From Notolepis coatsorum (Eukaryota > Chordata > Actinopteri > Aulopiformes > Paralepididae): a stretch of DNA of 64,000 nucleotides. The position numbers and the translations under genes are program-made. Below the pieces are notes generated by a model, which ran no database searches, had not been told where the DNA came from, and saw only the letters and a list, made by a program, of their open reading frames with translations. The stretch lies in contig OZ020593.1 of NCBI GenBank assembly GCA_963971535.1, positions 19,290,800-19,354,799 on the forward strand. The letters run 5' to 3'. Shown piece after piece: positions 10,956-23,771 of this stretch (position 1 is the first letter of the stretch; each line of letters opens with the position of its first letter).

Positions 10956-11985
10956 CTCTACTGCTCCAGCTAGTCTAGCCAGTCTCTCCTGCTCCAGCTA
11001 GTCTAGCCAGTCTCTCCTGCTCCAGCTAGTCTAGCCAGTCTCTCCTGCTCCAGCTAGTCTAGCCAGTCTCTCCTGCTCCAGCTAGTCTAGCCAGTCTCTC
11101 CTGCTCCAGCTAGTCTAGCCAGTCTCTCCTGCTCCAGCTAGTCTAGCCAGTCTCTACTGCTCCAGCTAGTCTAGCCAGTCTCTCCTGCTCCAGCTAGTCT
11201 AGCCAGTCTCTCCTGCTCCAGCTAGTCTAGAGCCAGTCTCTCCTGCTCCAGCTAGTCTAGCCAGTCTCTACTGCTCCAGCTAGTCTAGCCAGTCTCTCCT
11301 GCTCCAGCTAGTCTAGCCAGTCTCTCCTGCTCCAGCTAGTCTAGCCAGTCTCTCCTGCTCCAGCTAGTCTAGCCAGTCTCTACTGCTCCAGCTAGTCTAG
11401 CCAGTCTCTCCTGCTCCAGCTAGTCTAGCCAGTCTCTCCTGCTCCAGCTAGTCTAGAGCCAGTCTCTCCTGCTCCAGCTAGTCTAGCCAGTCTCTACTTC
11501 TCCAGCTAGTCTAGCCAGTCTCTCCTGCTCCAGCTAGTCTAGCCGGTCTCTACTGCTCCAGCTAGTCTAGCCAGTCTCTACTGCTCCAGCTATAGTCTAG
11601 CCAGTCTCTCCTGCTCCAGCTAGTCTAGCCAGTCTCTCCTGCTCCAGCTAGTCTAGCCAGTCTATACTACTACAGCTAGTCTAGCCAGTCTCTACTGCTC
11701 CAGCTAGTCTAGCCAGTCTCTACTGCTCCAGCTAGTCTAGCCAGTCTCCACTGCTCCAGCTAGTCTAGCCAGTCTCTCCTTCTCCAGCTAGTCTAGCCAG
11801 TCTCTCCTGCTCCAGCTAGTCTAGCCAGTCTCTCCTGCTCCAGCTAGTCTAGCCAGTCTCTCCTGCTCCAGCTAGTCTAGCCAGTCTCTCCTGCTCCAGC
11901 TATAGTCTAGCCAGTCTCTCCTGCTCCAGCTAGTCTAGCCAGTCTCTCCTGCTCCAGCTAGTCTAGCCAGTCTCCACTCCAGTCT
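10956..11985. repeat. 28-bp minisatellite
   Basis: About 36 tandem units of 28 bp containing CTGCTCCAGCTAGTCTAGCC. Units vary by TCTCC/TCTAC, and a few carry a 2-bp insertion (TAGTCTAGAGCC or CTATAGTCTAG). The AGCTAGTCTAGC core contains CTAG twice, giving many short self-complementary words. No open frame of note. Confidence 0.98.
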
Positions 11986-12120
11986 CTCTACAAGCCCTGA
12001 AATAAATGTTGATGTAGTTTTCAGCGTGTGTGTCAGAGTTTGTACGGACCGGAGTTTGCCCCCACTTGATTTAGCATTTGTTTTGTGGCTAAGTAGCCAA
12101 AGAGGCAAGTATGAAAGTAT

Positions 12121-12366
12121 GGTAAATGGTGCATTTATATAGCGCTTTGCAATTTGTTCCTCACATTTTACCCATTCACTCACACATTCACACACCGATG
12201 ATGGGAGAAACCATGCAAGGTGCCAAGCTGCTCATCGGGAGCAATTAGGGGTTAAGTGTCTTGCTCAAGGACACTTCGACGCGGTGCCCGGGAGGAGCAG
12301 GAATCGAACAGGGGAACCTCCGGATTACCAGAAGACTGCTCTACCTCCTGGGCCACTGTCTGACTG
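12121..12366 (-). mobile_element. tRNA-derived SINE (same family as 7747)
   Basis: Reverse-complement copy. The tail (ATTTATATAGCGCTTTGCAA) is on the left and the tRNA-like head, with a B box CTGTTCGATTCC on the minus strand, is on the right. It contains AAGTGTCTTGCTCAAGGACA, the conserved body. AGTATG near both ends may be the target duplication. Confidence 0.85.
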
Positions 12367-12590
12367 CCATGACAGTATGAGGAACAGCATGTATTGTGCT
12401 GAGAAATGACTGTACCGAACATGGTAAGTTATAAATGCAACCTATAATAAGGTTATAATAAGGGTTATAGGTTCACATTTCTGAACTTGGCCTTTAAGAC
12501 AAAATGTATGCTGCTCCCCAGAGCCAGAAATGTTGATTATGATGAAATACATGTATCTATATATCTTGCTTCCAAGCTGTGACAGAAAAT

Positions 12591-12850
12591 TGGCTTCCTG
12601 TACAGACATAGATCCAGCTTTCCCATGATTAGTAGAAAGAGGATTGTTGAAGCTGTTTTCTTATCAAGTTTGGACTATGGTGATGTGATTTATAGGCATG
12701 CTGCAGCTTCAACTCTTAAACCGCTGGACTCGGTCTATCATTCTTCCCAATGATTTATTACGGGTGACAGGTATATGATACCCACCACTGTGTCCTTCAT
12801 GAAAAGGTTGGATGGCCTTCTCTGGTTGAAAGGCATAACTATTGGTATTT
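12591..12850 (+). pseudogene. decayed LINE reverse transcriptase fragment
   Basis: A plus-strand frame around 12608-12745 reads VEAVFLSSLDYGDVIYRHA followed by STLKPLDSVYHSS, a pattern found in the C-terminal half of fish LINE (Rex/L2-type) polymerases. It soon hits stops and frame changes. No element ends are visible, so it is an old fragment. Confidence 0.65.
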
Positions 12851-12909
12851 ACCCTTGTGGTGGAAAATAGCCGAAGCTGAATAACTTACTCAGTCAAAAG
12901 AGACCTGGT

Positions 12910-13385
12910 TAATTAAGTAAGGGATAATGTATAGCTACGAGGTCATTGTCGCAAAATAATTGACCGACACGGAGTTTAGAACACCGAGGCGCCTCGCCGA
13001 GGTGTTTTAAACGTCAGTGAATGTCAATTATTTTGCGACAATGAACGAGCTAACATACTAACAATATACCTAATTCATTTTACACCATCAACAAGACGAG
13101 ATCAAATGCAGACGCAGTTGTTCTGTGGCTCTGTCAGCCCAAATAAAGTGATTATTATTATCGCCGGCAGCCGGCAGGTGTGTCTGATTGCACTGATCCA
13201 GTGTGTGTCAGTGGGCTTGATTGCTCCAGCTGCGAAAAGCAATAATCACCGGTTATTGCGCGTTGCCCATGGCAGCGGTCAGTTATCGAAAAATAATTCA
13301 CCGCTGTCAGGGGCTATTGACCAATCACAATCAAGCATTTCGGCGAATGTTAAAACGCCATGTAATAATACGGTTTATTAACTCA
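12910..13385. mobile_element. hairpin-bearing miniature element, degenerate
   Basis: A perfect 21-bp inverted repeat (12943-12963 and 13024-13044, containing CATTGTCGCAAAATAATTG) brackets a GC-rich inner partial palindrome (CACCGAGGCGCC...). Further right, 13150-13375 contains ATAATCACCGGTTATTGCG and ATTGACCAATCACAATCAAG. This composition suggests a DNA-transposon-derived element, but its outer ends and target duplication could not be fixed. Confidence 0.5.
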
Positions 13386-13857
13386 ATCAAAGTATCAGTA
13401 CAAAATAGTCAGAGTTAGGCTGGATGACTCTCAACAAAGTGTTTAGCTGGGACACCAGGGAAGTGAGCCCAACCCCCACCGGATCATGGAACATCTTATA
13501 CAAAACTGGAAGGGGGTGGGGGTAACAGGAATACACGAAAATAGGGGTGTGACATCTTTGGGGACATAATGGTAAGGTGGGGAAGGGGGGTAGGAAGGAA
13601 AGATGGGTAGAGGGAGATCAAAAGATCCCTCTTACATCACTACAACACTGTTGGAATGGAATCTTGGAACCTATGATATACAGTTCAAATGACTGTCGAT
13701 CTGGTTGACTCCAGCTGTTGTTATTTCAGCATTGAAAATTCTTCCTTTTGAGGTTGTAATCAAAAGGACAGCGTAGCTCTACAGTGAACACTTCTCTGAG
13801 ATCCTCACGGACGAAGATCAAAAGAAGGGGTGTTGGCACCAATCCCATCGTATCCTG

Positions 13858-13858
<1 letters not shown>
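13386..13858. other. no gene recognised
   Basis: Unique sequence with G-rich stretches at 13500-13600. No coding or repeat signature beyond that. Confidence 0.35.
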
Positions 13859-13918
<60 letters not shown>

Positions 13919-13933
13919 ACACACAAACCACAC

Positions 13934-14003
<70 letters not shown>
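13859..14003. repeat. (CA)n microsatellite
   Basis: CA repeat with one interruption (CCACACACAAACCACACAAC). Confidence 0.98.
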
Positions 14004-15121
<1,118 letters not shown>

Positions 15122-15280
15122 CACAAAGTCCATCCTTTCCCTCGGAGACAGACGGCGAGGTGGCGAGGAGGGGAGGGGAGGGGAGGAGGGGAGGATTTGC
15201 CGGAGGTGGAGGCGGACAGGCTCCTCTCACCTCGGGCCACGTTCTAGCTCATCTTCCCTCTGAGTTGGTAATGCTCGGGA

Positions 15281-15496
<216 letters not shown>

Positions 15497-15502
15497 CCCC
15501 TG

Positions 15503-16545
15503 TAGTCACATTACACATCAGCAGCATCAGCCTCCACTACCAGACCTACTGTAGTCACATTACACATCAGCAGCCTCCACTACCAGACCTACTGTAGTCA
15601 CATTACACATCATCAGCAGCCTCCACTACCAGACCTACTGTAGTCACATTACAAATCATCAGCAGCCTCCACTACCAGACCTACTGTAGTCACATTACAC
15701 ATCATCAGCAGCCTCCACTACCAGACCTACTGTAGTCACATTACACATCATCAGCAGCCTCCACTACCAGACCTACTGTAGTCACATTACACATCATCAG
15801 CAGCCTCCACTACCAGACCTACTGTAGTCACATTACACATCATCAGCCTCCACTACCAGACCTACTGTAGTCACATTACACAACATCATCAGCAGCCTCC
15901 ACTACCAGACCTACTGTAGTCACATTACACATCATCAGCAGCCTCCACTACCAGACCTACTGTAGTCACATTACACACATCAGCCTCCACCACCAGACCT
16001 ACTGTAAGTCACATTACACACATCAATCAGCAGCCTCCACCACCAGACCTACTGTAGTCACATTACACACATCATCAGCCTCCACTACCAGACCTACTGT
16101 AGTCACATTACACACATCATCAGCCTCCACTACCAGACCTACTGTAGTCACATTACACATCATCATCAGCCTCCACTACCAGACCTACTGTAGTCACATT
16201 ACACACATCAGCCTCCACCACCAGACCTACTGTAGTCACATTACACACATCAGCCTCCACCACCAGACCTACTGTAGTCACATTACACATCATCATCAGC
16301 CTCCACTACCAGACCTACTGTAGTCACATTACACACATCAGCCTCCACCACCAGACCTACTGTAGTCACATTACACACATCAGCCTCCACCACCAGACCT
16401 ACTGTAGTCACATTACACATCATCATCAGCCTCCACTACCAGACCTACTGTAGTCACATTACACACATCAGCCTCCACCACCAGACCTACTGTAGTCACA
16501 TTACACATCATCATCAGCCTCCACCACCAAACCCACCGCTGTTTA
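15503..16545. repeat. about 46-bp minisatellite with length variants
   Basis: About 24 tandem units containing CCTACTGTAGTCACATTACA and CAGCCTCCACTACCAGA. Length varies through the number of CAT/CAG triplets (ACATCATCAGCAG against ACACATCAG). On the right, variants alternate in a higher-order pattern between CCACCACCAGA and CCACTACCAGA units. Confidence 0.97.
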
Positions 16546-16731
16546 CAGAGCTTCATGCATTTTTTGAAAGCTAGATAATTTTTTTTTAAATTCAAATAAA
16601 CTTTGTATGACTGAATTAGTAGTGGGATTAAAAAACAAAACAAAAAGACCCACTAACCGCCATACTGTCTTTTACTATTATGCACTAAGGAATCTACCTT
16701 GCCTATATTACTACCCTACTGTGCTAATATG

Positions 16732-17102
16732 TGTTGAGATCAGAGGCTCTGTGTAGGATTGTTAGTAACTGTCTAACTGTACATATGGCTGTTTACACTA
16801 GTAACTGTTTACCTGCATATATAATTGTCTCCACCAGTGACTGTCTAGTTGCATATATATCTGTTCCCACTAGAGGGCGCTCTAGGCGGAGCCACCCAGG
16901 TACTCCACCTTGTGACGAGTATAAAAGCAAAGGTATACTCCCATTTCGTTCTCTCCCCCAATGTCTCTCAGTGAGAGAAGAACATGTATGTTACTGCTGC
17001 TCTTTCCATGTGAATAAAAGAAACCACGCCAGTTCAGGCTCAAGATAGAAACATGCCTCTTGACCACATTATTGTCACCCCTATAGCCGAATTCTGTTAA
17101 CA
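16732..17102 (+). mobile_element. solo LTR, 371 bp
   Basis: Begins TGTTGAGATC and ends CTGTTAACA, flanked by ATATG at 16727-16731 and 17103-17107 (5-bp target duplication). Inside are a TATA box (TATAAAAG at 16920-16927) and, about 90 bases on, AATAAA at 17013-17018, in the order expected for promoter and polyadenylation signal. This fits a retrovirus-like or Gypsy/BEL LTR left by recombination. No internal region is present. Confidence 0.82.
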
Positions 17103-17107
17103 ATATG

Positions 17108-17688
17108 TCTACACTATTATGCCAGAGTTGTACCCTTCTCTTCCTGCTGACTTGTTGTACAGAACTTGTAAGTCGCTTTGTATAAAAGCGTCCGCTATAT
17201 GAATGATTTAATCAAGGCCCTCTTGGTTAATTAATTGGTTGTAGGGGGTCAATCATCGTGTCAAACATAATTTCAACTGAATGGCAAAATGGCAAAATGT
17301 CACTACCCCTCTTGGTGGAGATCTGATTTAAGAGGAAACGGAAATTAGTTTCTCCAAAGGGCTCCCAGAAGTCTAAGCTCACTCAACGCTAGACACCAAG
17401 GCTTGAAGAGTCTGGAGATCCCACATAAACGAGTACTTCTCGAGAAGTCAATCACGTCAGGCCGGTGTTCAAGTCCAGCTGCAGGGTGTCAAGGATCGTG
17501 GTGGTGCCTGACCTTCTCAGCTTGTTGTCCCGCTGTGCTTGAGAGATGACTGACGTATTATGGAAAATGCGTTAGCTGTGCCAGGATCTAACTGTCGGGG
17601 TGAGATGTCAGCGCCAGAAACAGAATAATCCGTATGTGAAAAGAAGGCTCAATTGTCACTCAAGTCGTCAGAGTACTTCGGAAACAGC
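17108..17688. other. no gene recognised
   Basis: A short SINE/LINE tail-like word lies at about 17168-17200 (AAGTCGCTTTGTATAAAAGCG), the same tail type as at 23060 and 53436 in reverse. The rest is unique. Confidence 0.4.
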
Positions 17689-17985
17689 ATCCTAAAGCTA
17701 GGCTATATTCTCATGACAAGCTGCCTCCTTTCCCCTGTGTTGAGGAGGGTAAGGGCTGTGGAGAACTGAGATGAAGGAGTGTTTGTATGTCTTGGCTGAG
17801 GGGAATCTGAAGCCAGAGGGTAGGGATTGAAACTCCTGATGAAGGGGTTGCAGTCAGACAGGATTGTATTTGCCATCTATTGCCATGCTGTATAACCGTA
17901 TATATATATAATAATATATATATATAATCCACCCTTCTATATATATATATATATATATATATATGTAGAAGGTGGATTATCCCTG
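17689..17985 (-). mobile_element. LINE 3' UTR segment and AT-rich hairpin
   Basis: 17689-17890 is a diverged copy of 20660-20880, sharing CAGCATCCTAAAGCTAGG, GCTGCCTCCTTTCCCCTG and GATTGTATTTGCCATC. The adjacent (AT)n (17899-17964) is enclosed by an inverted repeat, ATAATCCACC...TTCTA against TAGAAGGTGGATTAT. Confidence 0.6.
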
Positions 17986-18729
17986 CTTGTGGGAGTAGTA
18001 GTACACAGACACTGGGTAGTAGGATACTATAGTATTGGACCTATAAGTACCCCCGTCTTTTGGCCCGGAACGTCATTCTGGAGGGCTTGCAGCTGGAGTG
18101 GATGGGGCCCAGGATTTACTAACCTGGGGACTGGTACTCTGGTCTCCCTCGCCTTCCAAGGCGGTCAGCAGTAGCTCCCCACACACCCTCACTTCCCCAG
18201 TAACTCCTGGACAGCCCTCCCACACCCAGTGACTGTCAGTTCAATAGTGTTATTGGGCTTCCCTTTAAGCATACCCTTCCTTGACCACCTGTATAGACCC
18301 TTCAAAATGCTATTCTGTAAATGGGGTGTAAGGGTTAAATAATTATGCAGTCACAATATTTACCCAGGGGTTAGAATAGCAAATGGAATGGAAGAAACAG
18401 ACACACACAATGATCCCAATTATGTCTACTTTATATAGAAGCCTGGGCATGTTATCCATTACACTGTTATTCATTAATACCTGGCACCGGGTGCTCTTGT
18501 TATTATAATGTAGGGGAAGCTCTTCCCACCCCGCTTGTACTAGGGGAACCCAGGCATAAAATGGAGACACATTGGGAATTCAAAGAACCAAATAATCAAA
18601 TAAACAAATAACCAAATAACCAAATACCAAAATAAAACCAAGTAAATGTGGGCCCACGTTACCAAAAGAAAACCTAACCTAAGCCGGCTTAAATTGTTCG
18701 GGGTACCCCTTAGACACTGGTTGTTAGCG
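17986..18729. other. no gene recognised
   Basis: Unique sequence. An AAATAACCAAATA-type simple stretch lies at 18585-18640. No coding signature. Confidence 0.35.
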
Positions 18730-19690
18730 TTCACTTGAATGGACGTTGCTGTTGATACACGTGGTACCGTTAGTACTTAGCCAAGATGGCGGACCCACCC
18801 TTGTCACCGCTCGTCCGGGTGACAAGATGGCGTCGGCGATCCCGCGAGCACAGCCAGCAGGCTGGGCGAACAGCAGGCAGTGGTTAGCTGGAGGAGCGTG
18901 CTGTATGGCGTCCTCTGCTGGTGGGAAGAGGCGTCCTCTGTACCGTCTGGGAGACGTCCACCGCTGCTGTTGCTGGCTTGCTTCTGTCGCGCGAGCTAAT
19001 ACTGTGGCTACCCTAAACACAGCTAAGCTTTGGGTCTCGACGCACCCTCCTGCTATATCGGTTACACTGCTAAGGCAACGTGGCTGGCTATACCACCGGT
19101 CTCTTCAGCGCTGCACGCCCGGTAGTCTACTCAAGTCAGACGGAGCTGCTAGCAGCATACTACTATACCGCACACAGTAACTACTATAACCCGATAACGT
19201 TAGACGTTAGTCTCGTTAACTCTAGACGTTAGTCCTTTGGTTCGGTTTCTCTTACTCACACCTATCGCTGATACTTCTAGGATAACCCGTCACTAGCAAG
19301 TATTTCTCATCACCCGCCGCTCGTTCCAACGGGGTTCTCCTTCATTACCTTCTTCAACGGGGCTATTCCAAAGCACACACCCGCTGTGGCTGCGACTGTT
19401 CACGGCCAAGTCCAACGCCGAAGAGAGCTTCCTGCTCCCTTTGCTCCAGGTAAACTCCCTCTTCCCTCGTTGCTTGCTTCTCTCCACCGCCCACCTGCCA
19501 CCACTGCCACTCCGCCCCCTGCTGGCAACCTCCCACTCAAGGACCGCTCCAGAAAGGAAAAAGGGCTCAATGTTATTGTTAGTAATCCATACTGCAGCCG
19601 GAGAAGAGTAGCACCTCACCTCGTCTTAGACTGGGCGAGCTATCCAAAGGAACACTGTTAGGCACACGTTATACACCACAGGGAAAGTAA
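18730..19690. other. GC-rich segment of unknown nature
   Basis: Markedly richer in CpG than its surroundings and contains CCAAGATGGCGG and GACAAGATGGCGTC, YY1-like words. Overlapping open frames on both strands (18746-19180 plus; 18724-19020 minus; 19293-19619 minus) have no recognisable domain. It could be an old LTR, a CpG-island promoter, or part of an unknown element; I could not find matching ends. Confidence 0.3.
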
Positions 19691-19735
19691 CAGTTAGTTA
19701 GCACTACTGAATACTTTGTAGAATATTCAGGCTGC

Positions 19736-19738
<3 letters not shown>

Positions 19739-19772
<34 letters not shown>
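19739..19772. repeat. (AT)n microsatellite
   Basis: Pure AT dinucleotides. Confidence 0.95.
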
Positions 19773-19776
<4 letters not shown>

Positions 19777-20149
19777 TTACTATACCATAGTGTCTTTATA
19801 CCTGTATCACTGTACATATTAATACTACAACTCTCTGATTAGTGCTATACTCAGTGGGGATAATTAAACTCTTTAAAATGCATTGATCAGATCATTTTGA
19901 ATAATTCTATAATGTTCACGGACAATTAAACATTTGTCAAAATTGCCTGAAAGAGGAAGTAACACTAACAAAACATATACAAAGAATCAGATAATTGTAA
20001 AAGTGTTGGTTTTTGAGATATTTAAGGTAACATGTTGTCTCATTACATTCCATGCTGTGGCTGAGGTGAGTGGAGCTTGAATCTGCTCTCTCTTTCTGTC
20101 TGCCTGTGTGTGTAAAGCTGCACTCCGTAGTCTTTGCTTTATAGAAGAG

Positions 20150-20885
20150 CTCAACTCATCTTCAACTTTATTCGTCCCCGAAGGGCAATTGGTTTTGCAG
20201 CATAAAGTGCAACACAAAAACAAACACATTAGTAAGAGTAACACAAGACTCACAGCACGGCATCAACAAACAAAGCATAACCATCAGAACAGCAATAAGA
20301 ACAATACAATGATGGCCATCCTGTCATCCCCAGACATAAAATATGACCATCAAAAACGAAGATACTGCAGGAGCACATGGATCATCTTTAGAAATGTAAT
20401 AGGGGGCAAAGAAATCACTCTGAAGACTCATTTGTGTTGAAACGTTAGTGTTGTTTTTGCACCCTATTCAATATGTTTCTAAAGATGATCCATCTCTCCA
20501 GTACCTTCCTTCTTGATGACTATACGCTCCTTATCTGAGCAGCACTGGTCCTCATCTGAACAGGTTTAGCACGTGAACTCTGTCAAGTATAAAATATGAA
20601 TAAAAAATACATCAACATCCATCATCCAGCGGCAACAACATGATCATAAAGCAACATTTATGAACAGCATCCTAAAGCTAGGCCTATATGACAGCTGCCT
20701 CCTTTCCCCTGAGTTGAGGAGTGTAAGGGCTGTGGGGATGAAGGAGTGTTTGTACCTATTATGTGTCTTGACTGAGGGAATCTGAAGCCAGAGGGTAGGG
20801 TTTGAAACTCCTGATGAAGGCGGTGGTTGCAGTCAGACAGGATTGTATTTGCCATCTATTGCCATGCTGTATAAACCTTATACTG
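20150..20885 (-). mobile_element. LINE 3' UTR, minus strand
   Basis: At 20160-20195 the minus strand carries a tail-like CAATTGCCCTTCGGGGACG followed by AATAAAG, the classic 3' end of a fish LINE group also seen in plus orientation at 57260-57312. 20660-20880 matches 17689-17890. Whether all 735 bases are one insertion is uncertain. Confidence 0.55.
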
Positions 20886-20894
20886 TATCCCTTA

Positions 20895-21300
20895 TGCTGT
20901 AGTTATCAAGTCAAGTCAAGTCAAGTAATTTATTTATAGAGCACATTTAAAAGCTCGAGAGCCAACCAAAGTGCTGTACAGTACAGTCAAAGCATAAAAT
21001 CAATGTCCTATAAAATACACAAATAAAAAGGCACAACAGGACAGGACAGTACATTAAAAAAAAAATAGGACAAGCGGATAGGGAGCACAAAGTACAGTAT
21101 AGCACACCAGGACAGAGGAGCACAAGAAGAGATACAGAGGGGAGGGGGCAGGATAAAATTGCATGGGAGTGTGGTGGTTAGGGTGTGGAGAATCAGGATT
21201 AATCAAAGGCTAGGGAATAAAAGTGGGTTTTAAATGTCTCCAGCGTAGGGCAGATCGAATCTCCAGGGGAAGCTGGTTCCATAGTTTGGGGGCTACGGCC
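20895..21300 (-). pseudogene. L2-type LINE, C-terminus and 3' UTR
   Basis: CAAGT repeats mark the tail at 20907-20926. On the minus strand the segment next to the gap encodes PKLWNQLPLEIRSA and, after a frameshift, TFKTHFYSLAFD then a stop. This is the hallmark C-terminal region of L2-like polymerases (compare WNELPLHVRQAPTL in the copy at 45240). The 5' part runs into the assembly gap. Confidence 0.8.
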
Positions 21301-21500
21301 NNNNNNNNNNNNNNNNNNNNNNNNNNNNNNNNNNNNNNNNNNNNNNNNNNNNNNNNNNNNNNNNNNNNNNNNNNNNNNNNNNNNNNNNNNNNNNNNNNNN
21401 NNNNNNNNNNNNNNNNNNNNNNNNNNNNNNNNNNNNNNNNNNNNNNNNNNNNNNNNNNNNNNNNNNNNNNNNNNNNNNNNNNNNNNNNNNNNNNNNNNNN
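21301..21500. other. assembly gap (200 N)
   Basis: Exactly 200 undetermined bases, probably a fixed-size placeholder. Open frames spanning it are meaningless. Confidence 1.
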
Positions 21501-21659
21501 CTGCTGTGCACGATATGTCTCGCCCTGGCCTGAGAGGTCTAGTCACTTCCTGTGAATGAAAAACTATTATTTATATTTGATATATTAACGTTATATTGTG
21601 CATTGGAAACACAAACATACTTAAAATGAGTAAATATTATTCATTTTAAACATGTTTAT

Positions 21660-21757
21660 TTTATTTCTAGGGCCAAAAAAAAATATATATTTTCTTCTTC
21701 TCTCTTTTAACCAGGGAGGGCGGCGCTCTAGCGCCCACTATCGGCCGGCAGCCACTG
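21660..21757. mobile_element. hAT-like right end fragment
   Basis: Ends CGGCCGGCAGCCACTG. In reverse this reads CAGTGGCTGCCGGCCG, a hAT-type terminus close to CAGTGGCGGCTGGT at 46941. The other end is not found and may lie in or beyond the gap. Confidence 0.4.
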
Positions 21758-21783
21758 GTTAAACTAGTAATTAATGTAGTTAA

Positions 21784-22208
21784 AGGGGAACTATTTTACA
21801 ATTTCTTTCCCTATTTGGGCACTTTTACACAATTCCTGTGAGTCTATGGAACACCTCTGTAATTTTTTTTTCAAAAAAAATGCATTGTTTTGTATTTCTA
21901 ATCAAGTACTCAAAAACATAATTTTTCTACCGCAAGATCTTAAGCCGTTTTGAGGCTGGGCTCCAACCACTGTGTGGCCTGGTGCCAACTGCCACACCAA
22001 CTGCTACATTATTATGCAGCTGAGAAATCTCTGACATCACAGATATGCACATTGTCAGATGACACAGTTCAGGGTGAATATTGTGAGAGGAGAATTGGAA
22101 GAATGCGCCAATATGAGAATTAGAGACATAGATCCTATTAATATAAGTCCACATAGCTAGGAAGCAATGCTAAACACTGACAAAGGCCATTTATAAGATA
22201 GTTCCCCA
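21784..22208. mobile_element. TTAA-flanked miniature DNA element
   Basis: The ends AGGGGAACTATTTTA and the reverse of ATAAGATAGTTCCCCA form imperfect inverted repeats. TTAA flanks the element at 21780-21783 and 22209-22212. TTAA duplication is used by piggyBac and Kolobok transposases. At 425 bp, with only a chance frame (21927-22154), it is non-autonomous. Confidence 0.7.
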
Positions 22209-22264
22209 TTAACTATTCCCCAGCACTGGATTAGAGGAAACAAGATAAACAATATATTTTTTTT

Positions 22265-22368
<104 letters not shown>

Positions 22369-22374
22369 GCGCGG

Positions 22375-22745
22375 CACTGATTTATTCCACCTGCTCTCCC
22401 ATCGCTCCCACTTGGGTTCACGTCATGCTCCTCGTCTGCCTCCGCAGTTTTCACTTTAATTCAACCCGCTCCCAACAGCCGTGCCCGCCCCCGCCCACCA
22501 GCAGCACCGCAACGCACACGCAATGTAATACCTTTTTCAAAACCACCGTCGCACGCGCTGCACCGTAACAAGCATTTAATTAATGCAATAAATGTTTCAA
22601 GACGATTACAGATTGGGTCGAGGATATTTAATGCAAAGCAATTTCCCAGGCGATTTACTGCGAGAAAGAACGTAAAGAAGTGTCTGTTAAACTTTACTAG
22701 ATTCTTTATGAGCCCATCCAGAAATCCCTCCTAGTTTATCACTCG
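22375..22745. promoter_or_regulatory. candidate conserved non-coding regulatory element
   Basis: Unique island with a CpG- and CACC-rich first half and an A+T-rich homeobox-like second half (AGCATTTAATTAATGCAATA, ATATTTAATGCAAAGCAATT). It matches no repeat in the window. The same mix as at 10200-10560 suggests developmental enhancer DNA; inference from composition only. Confidence 0.38.
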
Positions 22746-23059
22746 TTCAAGTGCACATCTGGATGAGAGAGGATGCGTTAGAGAGGAGAGAGAGAGACTA
22801 CATCACCCCTTACAGTATTGTAATGAATTCAGAAAGATACTGCAATTATTCCCTCTTTCTTGACATAGCCATACATGATATTGAAAAATTTCCCAATCTT
22901 ACCGCTTCGTTTCATCCCATTCCATCTCTGTTTGCTGTCATAATGCTGACGTTTGAACTGCGCATGGAGAAAGGAATAATGTTATTCCCTCTGTATTGGC
23001 ATAATTAGCAAATAATGAATCAAACCAGCTCACCTTAGGTAGCACCATTCCTACCTGCC

Positions 23060-23170
23060 TGTAGTTCATCACCATTCGCTTTTATCCAAAGCGACTTACA
23101 AGTTCTGTACGACAAGTCAGCAGGAAGGGTACAACTCTTACATCTGAGTCACAATGTTCATCAAACAGTG
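23060..23170 (-). mobile_element. SINE/LINE tail fragment
   Basis: GCTTTTATCCAAAGCGACTT followed by ACAAGTCAGCAGGAAGGG. A second, longer copy is at 53436-53660. On the minus strand it ends in the common GTCGCTTTGGATAAAAGC tail. Confidence 0.65.
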
Positions 23171-23367
23171 CTGAAACTTGGGTGCTGCAGTATTGAGTGC
23201 ATAGACATAAGACATACTGTATTACCTATAGTAGGAGGAGGAGTGCATGAGTGTGTTTTTACGGTGAAAGATTGGTCGGGATTCGGCCTGTGGTGGGAAG
23301 TTCGTTTCCACCATTGTGTTGCGAGGACCGAGAATAGGTGGCTTCTCTTTGATGACCCTCCCGGTTC

Positions 23368-23761
23368 GCGTCTATGCTTTCCACAACCAATTTGTGTTTC
23401 CGCGTTCGAGTTTTGCGCTCCGATTGGCCACGCACGTTTCTGGTCATGTGACACGTGTGCCAATCGTGGGACGGCAAGTTCTGCGCCTATTTCCGGGTCT
23501 AACAGCCTGCAAACTACATACCGCCTAGTTTATCACTGGTTAAGCTTAGGCGACTCTTTCGAAGTTGGTTAAGGTTAGAGTTTGGAATCAGGGCAGGCGT
23601 TCTATCGCCATGCTCTAAGACAAACTCTAACCTTAACCAACTTCGAAAGAGCGCCTAAGCTTAACCATCCAAAAACTTTGGCGCACATGTCACATGACCA
23701 GAAACGCGTGTGGCCAATCACAGACGCGGAAACACGAATTTGTTGTGGAAAGTATTCAGGC
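23368..23761. mobile_element. foldback (MULE-like) DNA element, copy 2 (inverted relative to copy 1)
   Basis: Shares the arms of 1125-1539 but in opposite orientation: here the longer arm, with ATTTCCGGGTCTAACAGCC, is on the left. The left end is GCGTCTATGCTTT; the right end in reverse is GCCTGAATACTTT. TCCCGGTTC flanks it at 23359-23367 and 23762-23770, a perfect 9-bp target duplication different from that of copy 1, so the two are independent insertions. Confidence 0.85.
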
Positions 23762-23771
23762 TCCCGGTTCA

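Noticed and set aside
21199..21555. Frames crossing the assembly gap
   Set aside because: They depend on 200 undetermined bases.
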